Positions 24,841-34,063 of a stretch of 64,000 nucleotides of DNA are shown piece by piece. The position numbers and the translations under genes are program-made. The DNA is from Pseudomonadales bacterium (GTDB lineage: Bacteria > Pseudomonadota > Gammaproteobacteria > Pseudomonadales > Halieaceae). Every line of letters starts with the position of its first letter. The first letter of the stretch is position 1. The stretch spans positions 106,410-170,409 of the forward strand of contig JACKNU010000004.1 of NCBI GenBank assembly GCA_024234675.1, written 5' to 3'. A model generated the notes under the pieces. The model searched no databases. It was not told the DNA's origin and was given only the letters and a program-made list of their open reading frames with translations.

Positions 24841-26133
24841 CTATTTCGTGAGGCGCATCTCCGCGCTGCGGGCATGGGCGACAAGATCCTCACCCCGCGC
24901 CAGCACCGAGGCGGCCCGGCCCAGTTCCTGGACACCCTGCTCACTGCACATGATGATGGAACTGCGCTTCTGGAAATCATAAACGCCCAGCGGCGAGGAA
25001 AAACGCGCCGAGCGCGCGGTGGGCAGCACGTGATTGGGGCCGGCGCAGTAATCGCCCAGGGCCTCGGAGGTGTAGGGCCCCATGAAGATGGCGCCGGCGT
25101 TGCGTACCTGCGGCAGCAGCGCCTCAGGGTCGGCAACCGATAATTCCAGGTGCTCGGGAGCCAGGCCATTGCTTATCTGCACCGCTTCGGCGAGGTCCCT
25201 GGTGAGAATGAGTGCGCCGCGTTTTTCCAGGCAGGCCCGGATGATATCGGCCCGGTCCATCTCCGGCAGCAGGCGGTTGATGCCGGCCTGCACCCGGTCG
25301 AGGTAGGCGGCGTCAGGGCACAGCAGCAGGGCCTGGGCCTCCTCGTCGTGCTCGGCCTGGGAAAACAGGTCCATTGCAACCCAGTCCGGGTCGGTGCTGC
25401 CGTCGCAGATGACCAGGATTTCGGAGGGCCCGGCGACCATGTCTATGCCCACCCGACCGAACACCTGGCGCTTGGCAGTGGCCACGTACATATTGCCCGG
25501 CCCGGTGATCTTGTCCACCGCCGGGATGGTGGCGGTGCCGTGGGCCAGTGCGGCAATGGCCTGGGCGCCACCGATGGTGAACACCCGGTCCACGCCGGCG
25601 ATCCGTGCGGCTGCCAACACCAGCTCGCTCAATTCGCCGCCCGGGGCAGGGACCACCATGATTATTTCGCCCACGCCCGCGACCCTGGCCGGCAGCGCAT
25701 TCATCAGCACTGAAGAGGGGTAACTGGCCTTGCCCCCCGGCACGTAGATTCCGGCCCGCTCCAGTGGGGTGATTTTCTGGCCCAGCAGGTTGCCGCTGGC
25801 ATCGCGATACTGCCAGCTCTGTTGCAACTGGTGCTGGTGATAGCTGCGCACCCGCTCGGCGGCGAACTCCAGCGCTTCGCGGCGGCCCGGGTCGATGCGC
25901 TCCAGTGCCGCGGCCAGCTGCCCTGCGGGCACTTCCAGCTCCGCGACCGAGGCGGCCTGCCGCCTGTCAAAGCGCGCCGTGTATTCCAGCACGGCCTCGT
26001 CGCCGCGGCGGGCCACGTCATCGATGATGGCGGCCACCGTCTGCTCAAGCTGTCGATCGACATCGTCCTGGCGCTGGCTGAGCTGTGCCAGCTCCGCGGC
26101 GAAGTCACCCCGGCTGCTGTCCAGTCGTCGCAT
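24841..26133 (-). CDS. hisD: Histidinol dehydrogenase
   Basis: A 430-residue NAD-dependent enzyme performing the last two oxidations of histidine synthesis. Signatures: ERAGIYVPGGKASYPSSVLMNALPA, TIGGAQAIAALAHGT, KITGPGNMYVATAKR, DMVAGPSEILV, the zinc-site SQAEHDE and APEHLEL. ATG 26133 is preferred because a run of G residues about six bases upstream can pair with 16S rRNA; ATG 26148 overlapping the hisG stop is possible. hisC, often next, is not present. Confidence 0.95.
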   Translation of the reverse strand: MRRLDSSRGDFAAELAQLSQRQDDVDRQLEQTVAAIIDDVARRGDEAVLEYTARFDRRQAASVAELEVPAGQLAAALERIDPGRREALEFAAERVRSYHQHQLQQSWQYRDASGNLLGQKITPLERAGIYVPGGKASYPSSVLMNALPARVAGVGEIIMVVPAPGGELSELVLAAARIAGVDRVFTIGGAQAIAALAHGTATIPAVDKITGPGNMYVATAKRQVFGRVGIDMVAGPSEILVICDGSTDPDWVAMDLFSQAEHDEEAQALLLCPDAAYLDRVQAGINRLLPEMDRADIIRACLEKRGALILTRDLAEAVQISNGLAPEHLELSVADPEALLPQVRNAGAIFMGPYTSEALGDYCAGPNHVLPTARSARFSSPLGVYDFQKRSSIIMCSEQGVQELGRAASVLARGEDLVAHARSAEMRLTK

Positions 26134-26147
26134 GGTGAACCCCCCCA

Positions 26148-26783
26148 TCAGCGTGCCGGCAACACCGCGGCCAGGCGGTCTATCAGGCCCTGTATGAGCG
26201 CGTGGCGCGAGCGCATGGCGGCCTTGTTGACGATTAGCCGCGAGCTGATGGAGGCGATCTCCTCCAGCGGCTCCATGCCGTTGGCCCGCAGGGTGTTGCC
26301 GGTATCCACGATATCGACTATCAGGTCCGCCAGGTCCATGATCGGTGCCAGCTCCATGGCCCCATAGAGCTTGATGACATCGGCATGCACACCCTGGCGG
26401 GCAAAATGGCGCCGGGCGATGTTGACGAACTTGGTGGCCACCCGGATGCGGGCGCCATCGCTGCGCCACCCCACCGGGCCGGCAGTCATCAGGCGACAGC
26501 GGGCAATCCCCAGGTCCAGGGGCTCGTAGAGCCCCTCGGCGCCGTGCTCCAGCAGGATATCCTTGCCTACCACGCCCACATCAGCGGCGCCGTGACGCAC
26601 ATAGGTGGGCACATCGGTACCGCGGATGATAACCAGGCGAACATCGCTGTGGGTGGTATCGAAAATCAATTTGCGGCTGCGATCCACGTCGTCGAGGGGT
26701 TCGATGCCGACGCTCGCCAACAGGGGCAGCGTCTCCTTGAGGATCCGCCCCTTGGTGAGCGCTATGGTCAGGCTCTCTGACAT
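26148..26783 (-). CDS. hisG: ATP phosphoribosyltransferase, short form
   Basis: A 211-residue HisG catalysing the committed step of histidine synthesis. It begins LTIALTKGRILKETLPLL and carries RGTDVPTYVRHGAADVGVVGKD, ATKFVNIARRHFA, and the PRPP loop DLIVDIVDTGNTLRANG. The length shows the short type without the regulatory ACT-like domain, which needs the HisZ subunit, not encoded here. In most gammaproteobacteria with this order murA lies between ibaG and hisG; here the two are 18 bases apart. Confidence 0.96.
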   Translation of the reverse strand: MSESLTIALTKGRILKETLPLLASVGIEPLDDVDRSRKLIFDTTHSDVRLVIIRGTDVPTYVRHGAADVGVVGKDILLEHGAEGLYEPLDLGIARCRLMTAGPVGWRSDGARIRVATKFVNIARRHFARQGVHADVIKLYGAMELAPIMDLADLIVDIVDTGNTLRANGMEPLEEIASISSRLIVNKAAMRSRHALIQGLIDRLAAVLPAR

Positions 26784-26801
26784 GACAACCGCGCCAGCCG
26801 C

Positions 26802-27047
26802 TCAGGTCTGGCCACGGAGTTGCCACTCCGCGGGGGTAAACGTGCGTATATTGACCGCGTGAACACTGCCGTCGGCGATACAGTCGGACAGGGCGGCGTA
26901 TACCAGCTGCTGCTTTTTAACCGGCCGCAGCCCTTCGAACACCTCGCCGATGGCGACGATATCGTAATGACTGCCCTCGCCCTGCACATGGAATTCACAT
27001 TGGGCGAGGTGGTTTTCCAGCAGCGACCTGACTGTTGCGGCGTCCAT
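26802..27047 (-). CDS. ibaG: BolA/IbaG family protein
   Basis: An 81-residue BolA-fold protein. The core EGSHYDIVAIGEVFEGLRPVKKQQLVYAAL with the invariant His-Tyr and the helix ending in DCIADGSVHAVNIRTFTPAEW matches IbaG (YrbA), which works with monothiol glutaredoxin in Fe-S metabolism and acid stress. It sits between mlaC and hisG. In other species mlaB and murA flank it; both are absent here. Confidence 0.92.
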   Translation of the reverse strand: MDAATVRSLLENHLAQCEFHVQGEGSHYDIVAIGEVFEGLRPVKKQQLVYAALSDCIADGSVHAVNIRTFTPAEWQLRGQT

Positions 27048-27152
27048 CAGCTGTTCTCCCGAATCGGTTGCCGGGTCTGCCCGGCAAGATAAAAACGGCG
27101 CATTCTAGGAGAAAACCCTCGCGCTGGCGACTGCTAAAAGCGCTGCCAGCCC

Positions 27153-27821
27153 TCAGGCCTCCTGCTCGGAGGGCTTGACCTCCACCGTTTCCCAGTTGGC
27201 TATCACGGCGTCCAGGTCACCGTCGTACTTGCGGGCGGCGGCCTCGAACTGGCTGCGGTAAATCTCACCCAGGTTGACGCTCTCGATGATGACGTTGCGC
27301 AGCTGCCACTGGCCGGACTTGTCGCGCCCCATCTGGTACAGCAGCACATAGGGCTCTGCCTGCCCGCTGTAGATGAGCTGGCGCACGGCGGCCCTGCCGC
27401 TGGCCTCCTCTTCGTCGGAGATGGCAAACACCTCGATGCGCGAACCACTGTAGGCCAGCAGCCCCTTGCTGTAGGTGCGCACCAGCCCCAGCCGCATGAC
27501 CTCGGTAAATTCATCCAGCTGCGCACGCAGCCGGGCCTGCCCCGCCTCGTCCAGGGAGCGGTAGCGCTCGCTGGTGGCATAGGGGCCCATCACGCTGCGG
27601 GCGAAGCCGCGAAAATCGATAACGGGGTCGAGGATTTCCTGTACCTGCCGGTAGTAGCGCTCCGGGTCCTCATCCGCGTATTCGCTGGCCTCGGCAACGA
27701 CCGCCATCACCCGCTGGGTCGCGTCCTCCACCACCTCGTGGGCACTGGGCTGCTGCGCCATGGCCTGCGCCCAGGCTCCCACCAAAAGTAGACAAGCTCC
27801 CCACAACCAAGCTGTTTTCAC
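27153..27821 (-). CDS. mlaC: MlaC/Ttg2D periplasmic phospholipid-binding protein
   Basis: A 222-residue protein of the MlaC (toluene tolerance, Ttg2) family that ferries phospholipids between the outer-membrane MlaA and the inner-membrane MlaFEDB transporter. Signal peptide KTAWLWGACLLLVGAWAQAMA; core ILDPVIDFRGFARSVMGPYA, FTEVMRLGLVRTYSKGLLAY, IESVNLGEIYRSQF. GTG 27821 follows AGGAG at eight bases and is preferred over GTG 27830. No other mla gene lies near: upstream is the divergent antiporter gene and downstream ibaG. Confidence 0.9.
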   Translation of the reverse strand: MKTAWLWGACLLLVGAWAQAMAQQPSAHEVVEDATQRVMAVVAEASEYADEDPERYYRQVQEILDPVIDFRGFARSVMGPYATSERYRSLDEAGQARLRAQLDEFTEVMRLGLVRTYSKGLLAYSGSRIEVFAISDEEEASGRAAVRQLIYSGQAEPYVLLYQMGRDKSGQWQLRNVIIESVNLGEIYRSQFEAAARKYDGDLDAVIANWETVEVKPSEQEA

Positions 27822-28010
27822 CGTTTTCACTCCTGGAATCCTGTATCCAATAACTTTCCCCACCCGGAGGTGACTGTATAATCCCGCCCTGCAACGTCGC
27901 GCCAGCACAGCGTATTTCCCGGTCACTTCGCAGTCGGGACTTTGACAAGCAACCGGCCCGGCCGGTTCCCGCGCCGCAGGGGCGTCCACTTTAACAGGAA
28001 ACCCGGTCTT

Positions 28011-28985
28011 ATGCTGATAGCCTTCGCCGCCATTATCGTGGGCTTTCTGATCCTCATCTGGAGCGCCGACCAGTTTGTTGCCGGCGCCGCGGCCATCGCC
28101 CGCAACCTGGGCCTGTCACCGGTGATCATCGGCCTGACGATTGTTTCCATAGGCACGTCAGCCCCGGAGGTGCTGGTCTCCCTCGCCGCGACAATGTCCG
28201 GGGCCGGCGAGCTGGCGGTGGGCAACGCGATCGGTTCGAATATCGCCAATATAGGCCTGGTACTGGGCATCACCGCCACGGTGTCGCCGCTGCTGGTACT
28301 GCAACGCACGATCAGGAATGAACTCGGACTGCTGCTGGTGGTGACCGCCGCGGCGGGCCTGCTGCTGGGGGACGGCTCCCTCTCCCGGCTGGACGGCTGG
28401 CTGATGCTGGCGGCGCTGGTGTTCACGCTGCTCTACATGTTGCGCAGCCAGTCCACGGACCTGGAACTGGAGGCCGCCACCGCCGACGAGACGCCCGCGG
28501 ACAGCAGCCTGGCGAAGGCCTGGCTGACCTTCACCCTGGGGCTGGTACTGCTCATAGCGAGCTCGCGCCTGCTGGTGTGGGGGGCGGTGGCCGCGGCCAA
28601 CGCCCTGGGCGTATCCGAGCTTGTCATCGGCCTCACCGTGGTCGCGATAGGTACCAGCCTGCCGGAACTGGCCGCCAGCATCACCAGCGCCCTGCGCGGC
28701 CACAGCGAGATTGCCCTGGGCAATGTGGTGGGTTCCAACCTGTTCAACCTGCTGGCGGTGCTGCCCATTCCGGGCATTTTCGGGCCCGAGGTACTGGAGA
28801 GCCAGGTCATGTCCAGGGACTATCCCCTGATGATGATACTTACCCTGTTGCTGGCCCTGGCTTTGTACCTGGGCGGCAAGCGGCCGCTGGCGCCCGCGGG
28901 TCACGCTTACCTGGGTCGAATTACCGGGGTGTTGTTACTGACAATCTACGCACTGTATTATTGCTGGCTGTACCTCACCCTCTAA
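28011..28985 (+). CDS. yrbG: CaCA-family calcium/sodium antiporter (YrbG-like)
   Basis: A 324-residue cation/calcium exchanger with about ten membrane helices and the two inverted alpha-repeats GTSAPEVLVSLAA...GNAIGSNIANIG and GTSLPELAASITS...GNVVGSNLFNLL. ATG 28011 has AGGAAA upstream. It opens the kds-lpt-rpoN cluster as in E. coli. In E. coli the mlaFEDCB operon begins just on the other side; here only mlaC is left there. Confidence 0.92.
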   Translation: MLIAFAAIIVGFLILIWSADQFVAGAAAIARNLGLSPVIIGLTIVSIGTSAPEVLVSLAATMSGAGELAVGNAIGSNIANIGLVLGITATVSPLLVLQRTIRNELGLLLVVTAAAGLLLGDGSLSRLDGWLMLAALVFTLLYMLRSQSTDLELEAATADETPADSSLAKAWLTFTLGLVLLIASSRLLVWGAVAAANALGVSELVIGLTVVAIGTSLPELAASITSALRGHSEIALGNVVGSNLFNLLAVLPIPGIFGPEVLESQVMSRDYPLMMILTLLLALALYLGGKRPLAPAGHAYLGRITGVLLLTIYALYYCWLYLTL

Positions 28986-28999
28986 TCACAGGAAATCAC

Positions 29000-29980
29000 A
29001 TGTCGGACGCAGCTTCCATCAGCTTTGCGACTTCAGCGAAGCGTACCATCAGGATGGAGTCCGAGGCGGTCGCCGCCCTGGAGCAGCGTATCGGCACCGA
29101 TTTCGAACGCGCCTGCGAGTTGCTGTTGCAAACCCGCGGCCGGGTCATCGTCACGGGCATGGGCAAATCGGGACATATCGCGCGCAAGATTGCCGCGACC
29201 CTGGCCAGCACCGGCACCCCCGCTTTCTTCGTCCACCCCGGCGAGGCCAGTCACGGCGATATGGGCATGATCACCGCCGACGACGCGGTCATCGCCCTGT
29301 CCAATTCCGGGTCGGTGGCCGAAATCGTCACCCTGCTGCCACTGCTCAAGCGCATGGGTACCCGGCTGGTGAGCATGACCGGCAACCCCGACTCCGTACT
29401 GGCCAGGTCATCGGACGTGCACCTGGATACGGGAGTCGAGACCGAGGCCTGCCCCCTGGACCTGGCGCCCACCTCCAGCACCACAACCGCCCTGGTCATG
29501 GGCGATGCCCTGGCAATCGCCCTGCTCGAGGCCCGCGGTTTTACTGCCGACGACTTCGCCTTTTCTCATCCGGGCGGCACCCTGGGCAAGAAACTGCTGC
29601 TGAAAGTCGCCGATGTCATGCGATCCGGTGACACTATCCCGCAGGTCGCGCCCGACACCCCGCTGTCGGAGGCCCTGCTGGAAATCAGCAACAAGGGCCT
29701 GGGCATGACCACCATCACCGACGCCGACAGCAGGCTCGTGGGGGTGTTCACCGATGGTGACCTGCGCCGCACCCTGAAAGCGAGGGTGGACATCAATGCA
29801 ACGCCCATGGCCGAACTCATGAGCGCCAGCGCCAAGACCGTGACCCCCGACATGCTGGCCGCGGAGGCCATGCGCATCATGGAGGAGAACGAGATCAGCT
29901 CGCTGGTGGTTGTCGAGGAGGACCGCAGGGTGGCCGGGGTCATACACCTGATGCACCTGCTGCACGCCGGCCTCGCCTGA
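29000..29980 (+). CDS. kdsD: D-arabinose 5-phosphate isomerase
   Basis: A 326-residue enzyme converting ribulose 5-phosphate to arabinose 5-phosphate, the first step to Kdo. The N-terminal SIS domain has VIVTGMGKSGHIARKIAATLASTG and SNSGSVAEIV; two CBS domains follow from about residue 205 (VADVMRSGDTIPQV and MAELMSASAKTVT). The start ATG 29000 has AGGAA seven bases before it. It is 14 bases after yrbG and 11 bases before kdsC. Confidence 0.95.
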   Translation: MSDAASISFATSAKRTIRMESEAVAALEQRIGTDFERACELLLQTRGRVIVTGMGKSGHIARKIAATLASTGTPAFFVHPGEASHGDMGMITADDAVIALSNSGSVAEIVTLLPLLKRMGTRLVSMTGNPDSVLARSSDVHLDTGVETEACPLDLAPTSSTTTALVMGDALAIALLEARGFTADDFAFSHPGGTLGKKLLLKVADVMRSGDTIPQVAPDTPLSEALLEISNKGLGMTTITDADSRLVGVFTDGDLRRTLKARVDINATPMAELMSASAKTVTPDMLAAEAMRIMEENEISSLVVVEEDRRVAGVIHLMHLLHAGLA

Positions 29981-29991
29981 GGGACACCACC

Positions 29992-30513
29992 ATGACCGAA
30001 CTGGAACAAAAAGCCGCAGCGGTACGGCTGCTGGCACTGGATGTAGACGGCGTACTCACCGATGGTCGCATCTACTACGGCAACAGCGGCGAGGAGCTCA
30101 AGGCCTTCAACATCAAGGACGGCCTGGGCATCAAGTTGCTGCAGCACAGCGGCATACAGGTCGCGATTATCACCGGCCGCCAGTCGGAGATCGTGGCGCG
30201 CCGGGCCAGGGAGCTGGGCATAGAGGCTGTCATCCAGGGCCGCGAGGACAAGCAGTTGGCGCTGCAGGAATTGTGTCGGCAGCAACAACTCACTCCCGCT
30301 GATTGCGCCTACATGGGCGACGACCTGCCCGACCTGTCGGCTATAATGGCCGCGGGCCTGGGCCTGACGGTGGCCGATGCCAGCGCCAGCGTGCGGGCGG
30401 CGGCCGACTGGTGCAGCACCCTGAACGGCGGCTGCGGGGCGGTCCGCGAGGCCTGTGAATTCATCCTGCGGGCGCGCGGGGACTGGGCTTCCCTGGAGCA
30501 GGGGTTCCGCTGA
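29992..30513 (+). CDS. kdsC: 3-deoxy-D-manno-octulosonate 8-phosphate phosphatase
   Basis: A 173-residue HAD phosphatase of the capless C0 group, with nucleophile and acid D17/D19 in LALDVDGVLTDG, IITGRQSE, and the magnesium-site GDDLPDLSAI. It dephosphorylates Kdo 8-phosphate. It follows kdsD closely. lptC normally follows and overlaps; here 185 bases without a recognisable gene separate it from lptA. Confidence 0.95.
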   Translation: MTELEQKAAAVRLLALDVDGVLTDGRIYYGNSGEELKAFNIKDGLGIKLLQHSGIQVAIITGRQSEIVARRARELGIEAVIQGREDKQLALQELCRQQQLTPADCAYMGDDLPDLSAIMAAGLGLTVADASASVRAAADWCSTLNGGCGAVREACEFILRARGDWASLEQGFR

Positions 30514-30698
30514 GCACGGCGGGCCGACGCAGGGCGCAGGCACCCGGGCAAGGCCAGCACGGAAAAATTAAATTGCCTCTGCCGGTGAACCGGTTACCAT
30601 CGGCACGAGTCAAAATCACCACCAGCGCCGGGGCGAGAGCCCCTGCGCAGCGCAACCAAGGAAAGCAGCGATGCGGACGCATACCGCCAGGAACCACC

Positions 30699-31265
30699 AT
30701 GTCACGCTCTAGCTACCCGGGAAAGTGGCGCCTGGCAGCGCGAGCGGCTGCCCTGCTGCTGGTGCTGCTGCCCGCCGCGATCAGCCACGCCCTGCCGGAT
30801 GACCGCGATCAGCCCATACGCATCACCGCGGACACTGCCATACGTGACGAGAAGCAGGGGTTCACGGTCTACAGCGGCAATGTCCGCATGATTCAGGGCA
30901 GCCTGGACATCGAGGCGGACAAGATCACCATCTATCACGCCACCGCCCAGGCGGACAAGATCGTTGCGGAGGGCAAGCCCGCGAAAATGCAGCAACAGCC
31001 CGCAGTGGACGAACCGCTGGTAAAGGCCCGCGCGGAAATGATTGAGTACTACAAGAACGAGGACCGGGTGCACCTGACCAGGAATGCCCATATCACCCAG
31101 GATGACTCCTCGGTAACCGGCGATTCCATCGACTATTTTATCGCCGAGCAACTGGTGAAGGCCGACTCCGACAAGGACACCGAGGGCAACCGGGTCAAGG
31201 TGGTCATCTCCCCCAAAGTGATACGCGAGGAAGACGCCGATAGTGGCACTACTGAAGGCAACTAA
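30699..31265 (+). CDS. lptA: Lipopolysaccharide transport periplasmic protein LptA
   Basis: A 188-residue protein with signal peptide (WRLAARAAALLLVLLPAAISHA) and an OstA/LptA beta-jellyroll beginning QPIRITADTAIRDEKQGFTVYSGNVRMIQGSLDIEADKI. It forms the periplasmic bridge carrying LPS from the inner-membrane LptBFGC complex to LptDE. ATG 30699 has AGGA upstream; the frame is open further upstream but the added sequence is low-complexity. The last 23 bases overlap lptB. Confidence 0.93.
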   Translation: MSRSSYPGKWRLAARAAALLLVLLPAAISHALPDDRDQPIRITADTAIRDEKQGFTVYSGNVRMIQGSLDIEADKITIYHATAQADKIVAEGKPAKMQQQPAVDEPLVKARAEMIEYYKNEDRVHLTRNAHITQDDSSVTGDSIDYFIAEQLVKADSDKDTEGNRVKVVISPKVIREEDADSGTTEGN

Positions 31266-31968
31266 TCTCGCCAAGTCCTATGGGGGCCGGGAGGTCGTCC
31301 AGGATGTGTCACTGGAAATCGAGAGCGGTCAGGTGGTCGGACTGCTGGGCCCCAACGGGGCCGGCAAGACCACCTGTTTCTATATGATCATCGGCATCAT
31401 CCGTGCCGATCGCGGCACGATAACCATCAACGACGAGGAGATAACCGCCCTGTCCATGCACCAGCGGGCCCGCCGCGGGGTTGGCTACCTCCCCCAGGAG
31501 GCCTCGATCTTCAGGAAACTGACTGTCGGCCAGAACCTCATGGCCATCCTCGAGACCCGCGCGGACCTGGACAAGCAGCAGCGCCTGCAACGGCGGGACG
31601 AACTGCTGGCCGAATTCAACGTCGAGCACCTGCGCGACAGCCAGGGACAATCCCTGTCCGGCGGCGAGCGCCGCCGGGTGGAGATAGCCCGCGCCCTGGC
31701 CACGGAGCCGGAATTCATCCTGCTGGACGAACCCTTTGCCGGGGTGGACCCCATCTCCGTCAGCGATATCAAGACCATCATCAATCACCTGCGGGACCGG
31801 GGCATTGGGGTCCTGATCACCGACCACAACGTGCGCGATACCCTCGATATCTGTGAGAAGGCCTATATCGTGGGAGAAGGCCATATCATCGCCGCGGGCA
31901 CGTCCCAGGAAATACTCGCTCACAAGCGTGTGCGCCAGGTCTACCTCGGGGACCAATTTCGCATGTAG
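31243..31968 (+). CDS. lptB: LPS export ABC transporter ATP-binding protein LptB
   Basis: A 241-residue ABC ATPase powering LPS extraction with LptFG. Walker A GPNGAGKT, Q-loop YLPQEASIF, signature LSGGERRR, Walker B FILLDEPFAGVDP and the H-loop LITDHNVRDTL are all present. Start is GTG 31243 within the end of lptA, with GAGGAAG upstream, so the two are coupled. LptF and LptG are not in this window. Confidence 0.96.
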   Translation: MALLKATNLAKSYGGREVVQDVSLEIESGQVVGLLGPNGAGKTTCFYMIIGIIRADRGTITINDEEITALSMHQRARRGVGYLPQEASIFRKLTVGQNLMAILETRADLDKQQRLQRRDELLAEFNVEHLRDSQGQSLSGGERRRVEIARALATEPEFILLDEPFAGVDPISVSDIKTIINHLRDRGIGVLITDHNVRDTLDICEKAYIVGEGHIIAAGTSQEILAHKRVRQVYLGDQFRM

Positions 31969-32066
31969 ACTTGTGCCTCGCCCGGCGGCCCCGCCCGCGA
32001 TCACCCCACAGGGGGCTGTCGCCCCGTCCCTCGCAGTATTTGTCTAGCAAAAATCACGCCAAAGTG

Positions 32067-32096
32067 TTGCCTCCAGTCGCGAGCCGGCGCTACACT
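32067..32096 (+). promoter_or_regulatory. Candidate rpoN promoter
   Basis: TTGCCT (32067-32072), 18-base spacer, TACACT (32091-32096), 46 bases before the rpoN start, in the 173-base space after lptB. Confidence 0.45.
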
Positions 32097-32141
32097 GATT
32101 ATGTCCGCCACTACCAACGCGCAGGAGCAAACCAGAGGTTC

Positions 32142-33635
32142 ATGAAGCAGTCGCTGCAACTCAAACTGGGCCAACAGCTGACGATGACGCCACAGCTGCA
32201 GCAGGCTATTCGCTTGCTGCAGCTGTCCACCCTGGATCTGCAGCAGGAAATACAACAGGCCCTGGACAGCAATCCCCTGCTGGAAGCCGAAGAAGACGAA
32301 ACCTTTCCCGGCGAGAACGAAGCAGATTCCCGGGAGCAAGCCGACAGCGCCGGCCAGGACGGCCCCATGGACAGCCAGGACGGGGCCGGCGAGCTGGCCG
32401 CTGACAGCGACTGGGACGGGAACCTGCCCGAGGAACTGCCAGTGGATACCCAGTGGGATGACCTGTTGCCCTCGGCCTCGGCACCGATGGGCGCTGCCGA
32501 TGACATGCCGGATTCCGATTTCGAGTCGCGCAATACCGCCGGCGAATCCCTGCAGGAACAGCTGTTGTGGCAGCTCAACCTGACCCGCCTGTCGGACACG
32601 GACCGTCTGATCGCCCTCGCGATCATCGACGCCACCGACGAGAACGGCCGCCTGCAACAGGAGCTGGAGGAGCTCCACGAGGCCCTGCTGGAAGGCTCGG
32701 AGCTGGACATAGAGCTGGACGAAATCGTGGCGGTACTGCACCGCCTGCAGCAATTCGAGCCCGCGGGCGTTTGCACCCGCAACCTGCAGGAGTGCCTGCT
32801 GGTGCAGCTTCGGCAACTGCCCCCCTCCACCCCCTGGCTGGAGCAGGCGCGGGTCATCCTGAGTCGGCATATCAACCAGCTGGGCAGCGGCGATTTCAAG
32901 CAGATCATGCGCCGCACCCGGCTGTCGGAGCAGGATCTCAAGGAGGTGCTGGCGCTGATCCAGTCGCTGGACCCCAATCCCGGGCAATCGGTGGCCCAGG
33001 ACAGCACCGAATACGTGGTACCCGATGTCTTCGTGAGCAAGCGCGATGGGCGCTGGGTAGTGGAACTCAATCCCGACATCGCGCCCAGGCTGCGTATCAA
33101 CAGTAACTATGCCAGCCTGATAAAGCGCGCCGACAACAGCGCCGACAATACCTTTCTGCGCGACAACCTGCAGGAGGCGCGCTGGTTCCTCAAGAGCCTG
33201 CACAGCCGCAACGAGACCCTCATGAAGGTCGCCACCAAAATAGTCGAGCACCAGCGCAACTTCCTCGACTACGGCCCCGAGGCCATGAAGCCACTGGTGC
33301 TGCACGAGATCGCCGAAGCGGTGGAGATGCACGAGTCCACCATTTCCAGGGTGACCACCCAGAAGTACATGCACACGCCTCGCGGCGTGTTCGAGCTGAA
33401 ATATTTTTTCTCCAGCCACGTGGCGACAACCTCGGGTGGCGAGTGCTCATCCACCGCGATCCGCGCCCTGATAAAGAAACTGGTAGCCGCGGAGAACCCG
33501 CGCAAACCCCTTAGCGACAACAAAATTACCCAACTGCTGGAGGAACAGGGCGTGAAAGTGGCGCGGCGCACCATCGCCAAATACCGCGAAACACTGATGA
33601 TTCCGCCCTCCAATGAGCGCAAGCGCCTGGTTTAG
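32142..33635 (+). CDS. rpoN: RNA polymerase sigma-54 factor
   Basis: A 497-residue sigma-54. Region I is the Gln-rich activator-interaction segment (KQSLQLKLGQQLTMTPQL); region II is a long acidic stretch (about 50-130). Region III holds the core-binding part and the DNA-binding HTH (STISRVTTQKYMHTPRG), and the RpoN box ARRTIAKYRETL lies at about 474-485. ATG 32142 has AGAGG upstream. It sits between lptB and hpf-ptsN-rapZ-npr, the common rpoN locus tying nitrogen-type PTS and envelope functions. Confidence 0.97.
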   Translation: MKQSLQLKLGQQLTMTPQLQQAIRLLQLSTLDLQQEIQQALDSNPLLEAEEDETFPGENEADSREQADSAGQDGPMDSQDGAGELAADSDWDGNLPEELPVDTQWDDLLPSASAPMGAADDMPDSDFESRNTAGESLQEQLLWQLNLTRLSDTDRLIALAIIDATDENGRLQQELEELHEALLEGSELDIELDEIVAVLHRLQQFEPAGVCTRNLQECLLVQLRQLPPSTPWLEQARVILSRHINQLGSGDFKQIMRRTRLSEQDLKEVLALIQSLDPNPGQSVAQDSTEYVVPDVFVSKRDGRWVVELNPDIAPRLRINSNYASLIKRADNSADNTFLRDNLQEARWFLKSLHSRNETLMKVATKIVEHQRNFLDYGPEAMKPLVLHEIAEAVEMHESTISRVTTQKYMHTPRGVFELKYFFSSHVATTSGGECSSTAIRALIKKLVAAENPRKPLSDNKITQLLEEQGVKVARRTIAKYRETLMIPPSNERKRLV

Positions 33636-33762
33636 TCGGCCGCGGGTGAAATAGCTCGTTTCCGACCCGGCTGTGGTCTAGAATTCCAGCTATATACCGA
33701 GAAATCCGGCGTTGCCGGTGTCGGGACAAACATCCCGGCCTAACAGGAGAAAGGAGCTATTC

Positions 33763-34050
33763 ATGCAACTGAATGTCAGCGGCCACCATGTAGAGGTCAC
33801 GGATCCTTTGCGGGAGTATGTTGAAAGCAAGTTCGAGCGCCTGCAGCGGCACTTCGACCAGATCACCAATACCCAGGTCACCCTGATCGTCGAGAAGATG
33901 GTACAGAAGGCGGAGGCCACCATTCATATATCGGGCGCCGACATCTTTGCCGCCTCGGAGTCCGAGGACATGTACGCCGCCATAGACGCACTCGCCGACA
34001 AGCTCGATCGCCAGCTCATCAAACACAAGGAAAAGTCGCGGGGGCGCTAG
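33763..34050 (+). CDS. hpf: Ribosome hibernation promoting factor, short form
   Basis: A 95-residue HPF/YfiA-family protein (MQLNVSGHHVEVTDPLREYV to DKLDRQLIKHKEK) that binds in the 30S decoding channel and helps form hibernating 100S ribosomes. It is the short type lacking the C-terminal dimerisation domain. ATG 33763 has AGGAGAAAGGAG upstream. It follows rpoN by 127 bases; TAGAAT at 33679-33684 could be a -10 box for a separate transcript. Confidence 0.95.
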   Translation: MQLNVSGHHVEVTDPLREYVESKFERLQRHFDQITNTQVTLIVEKMVQKAEATIHISGADIFAASESEDMYAAIDALADKLDRQLIKHKEKSRGR

Positions 34051-34063
34051 CCCCCTCTCCAGC

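Noticed and set aside
30514..30698. Remnant of lptC before lptA
   Set aside because: The frame in phase with lptA is open here, but its translation is basic and low-complexity with no membrane helix or LptC motif.
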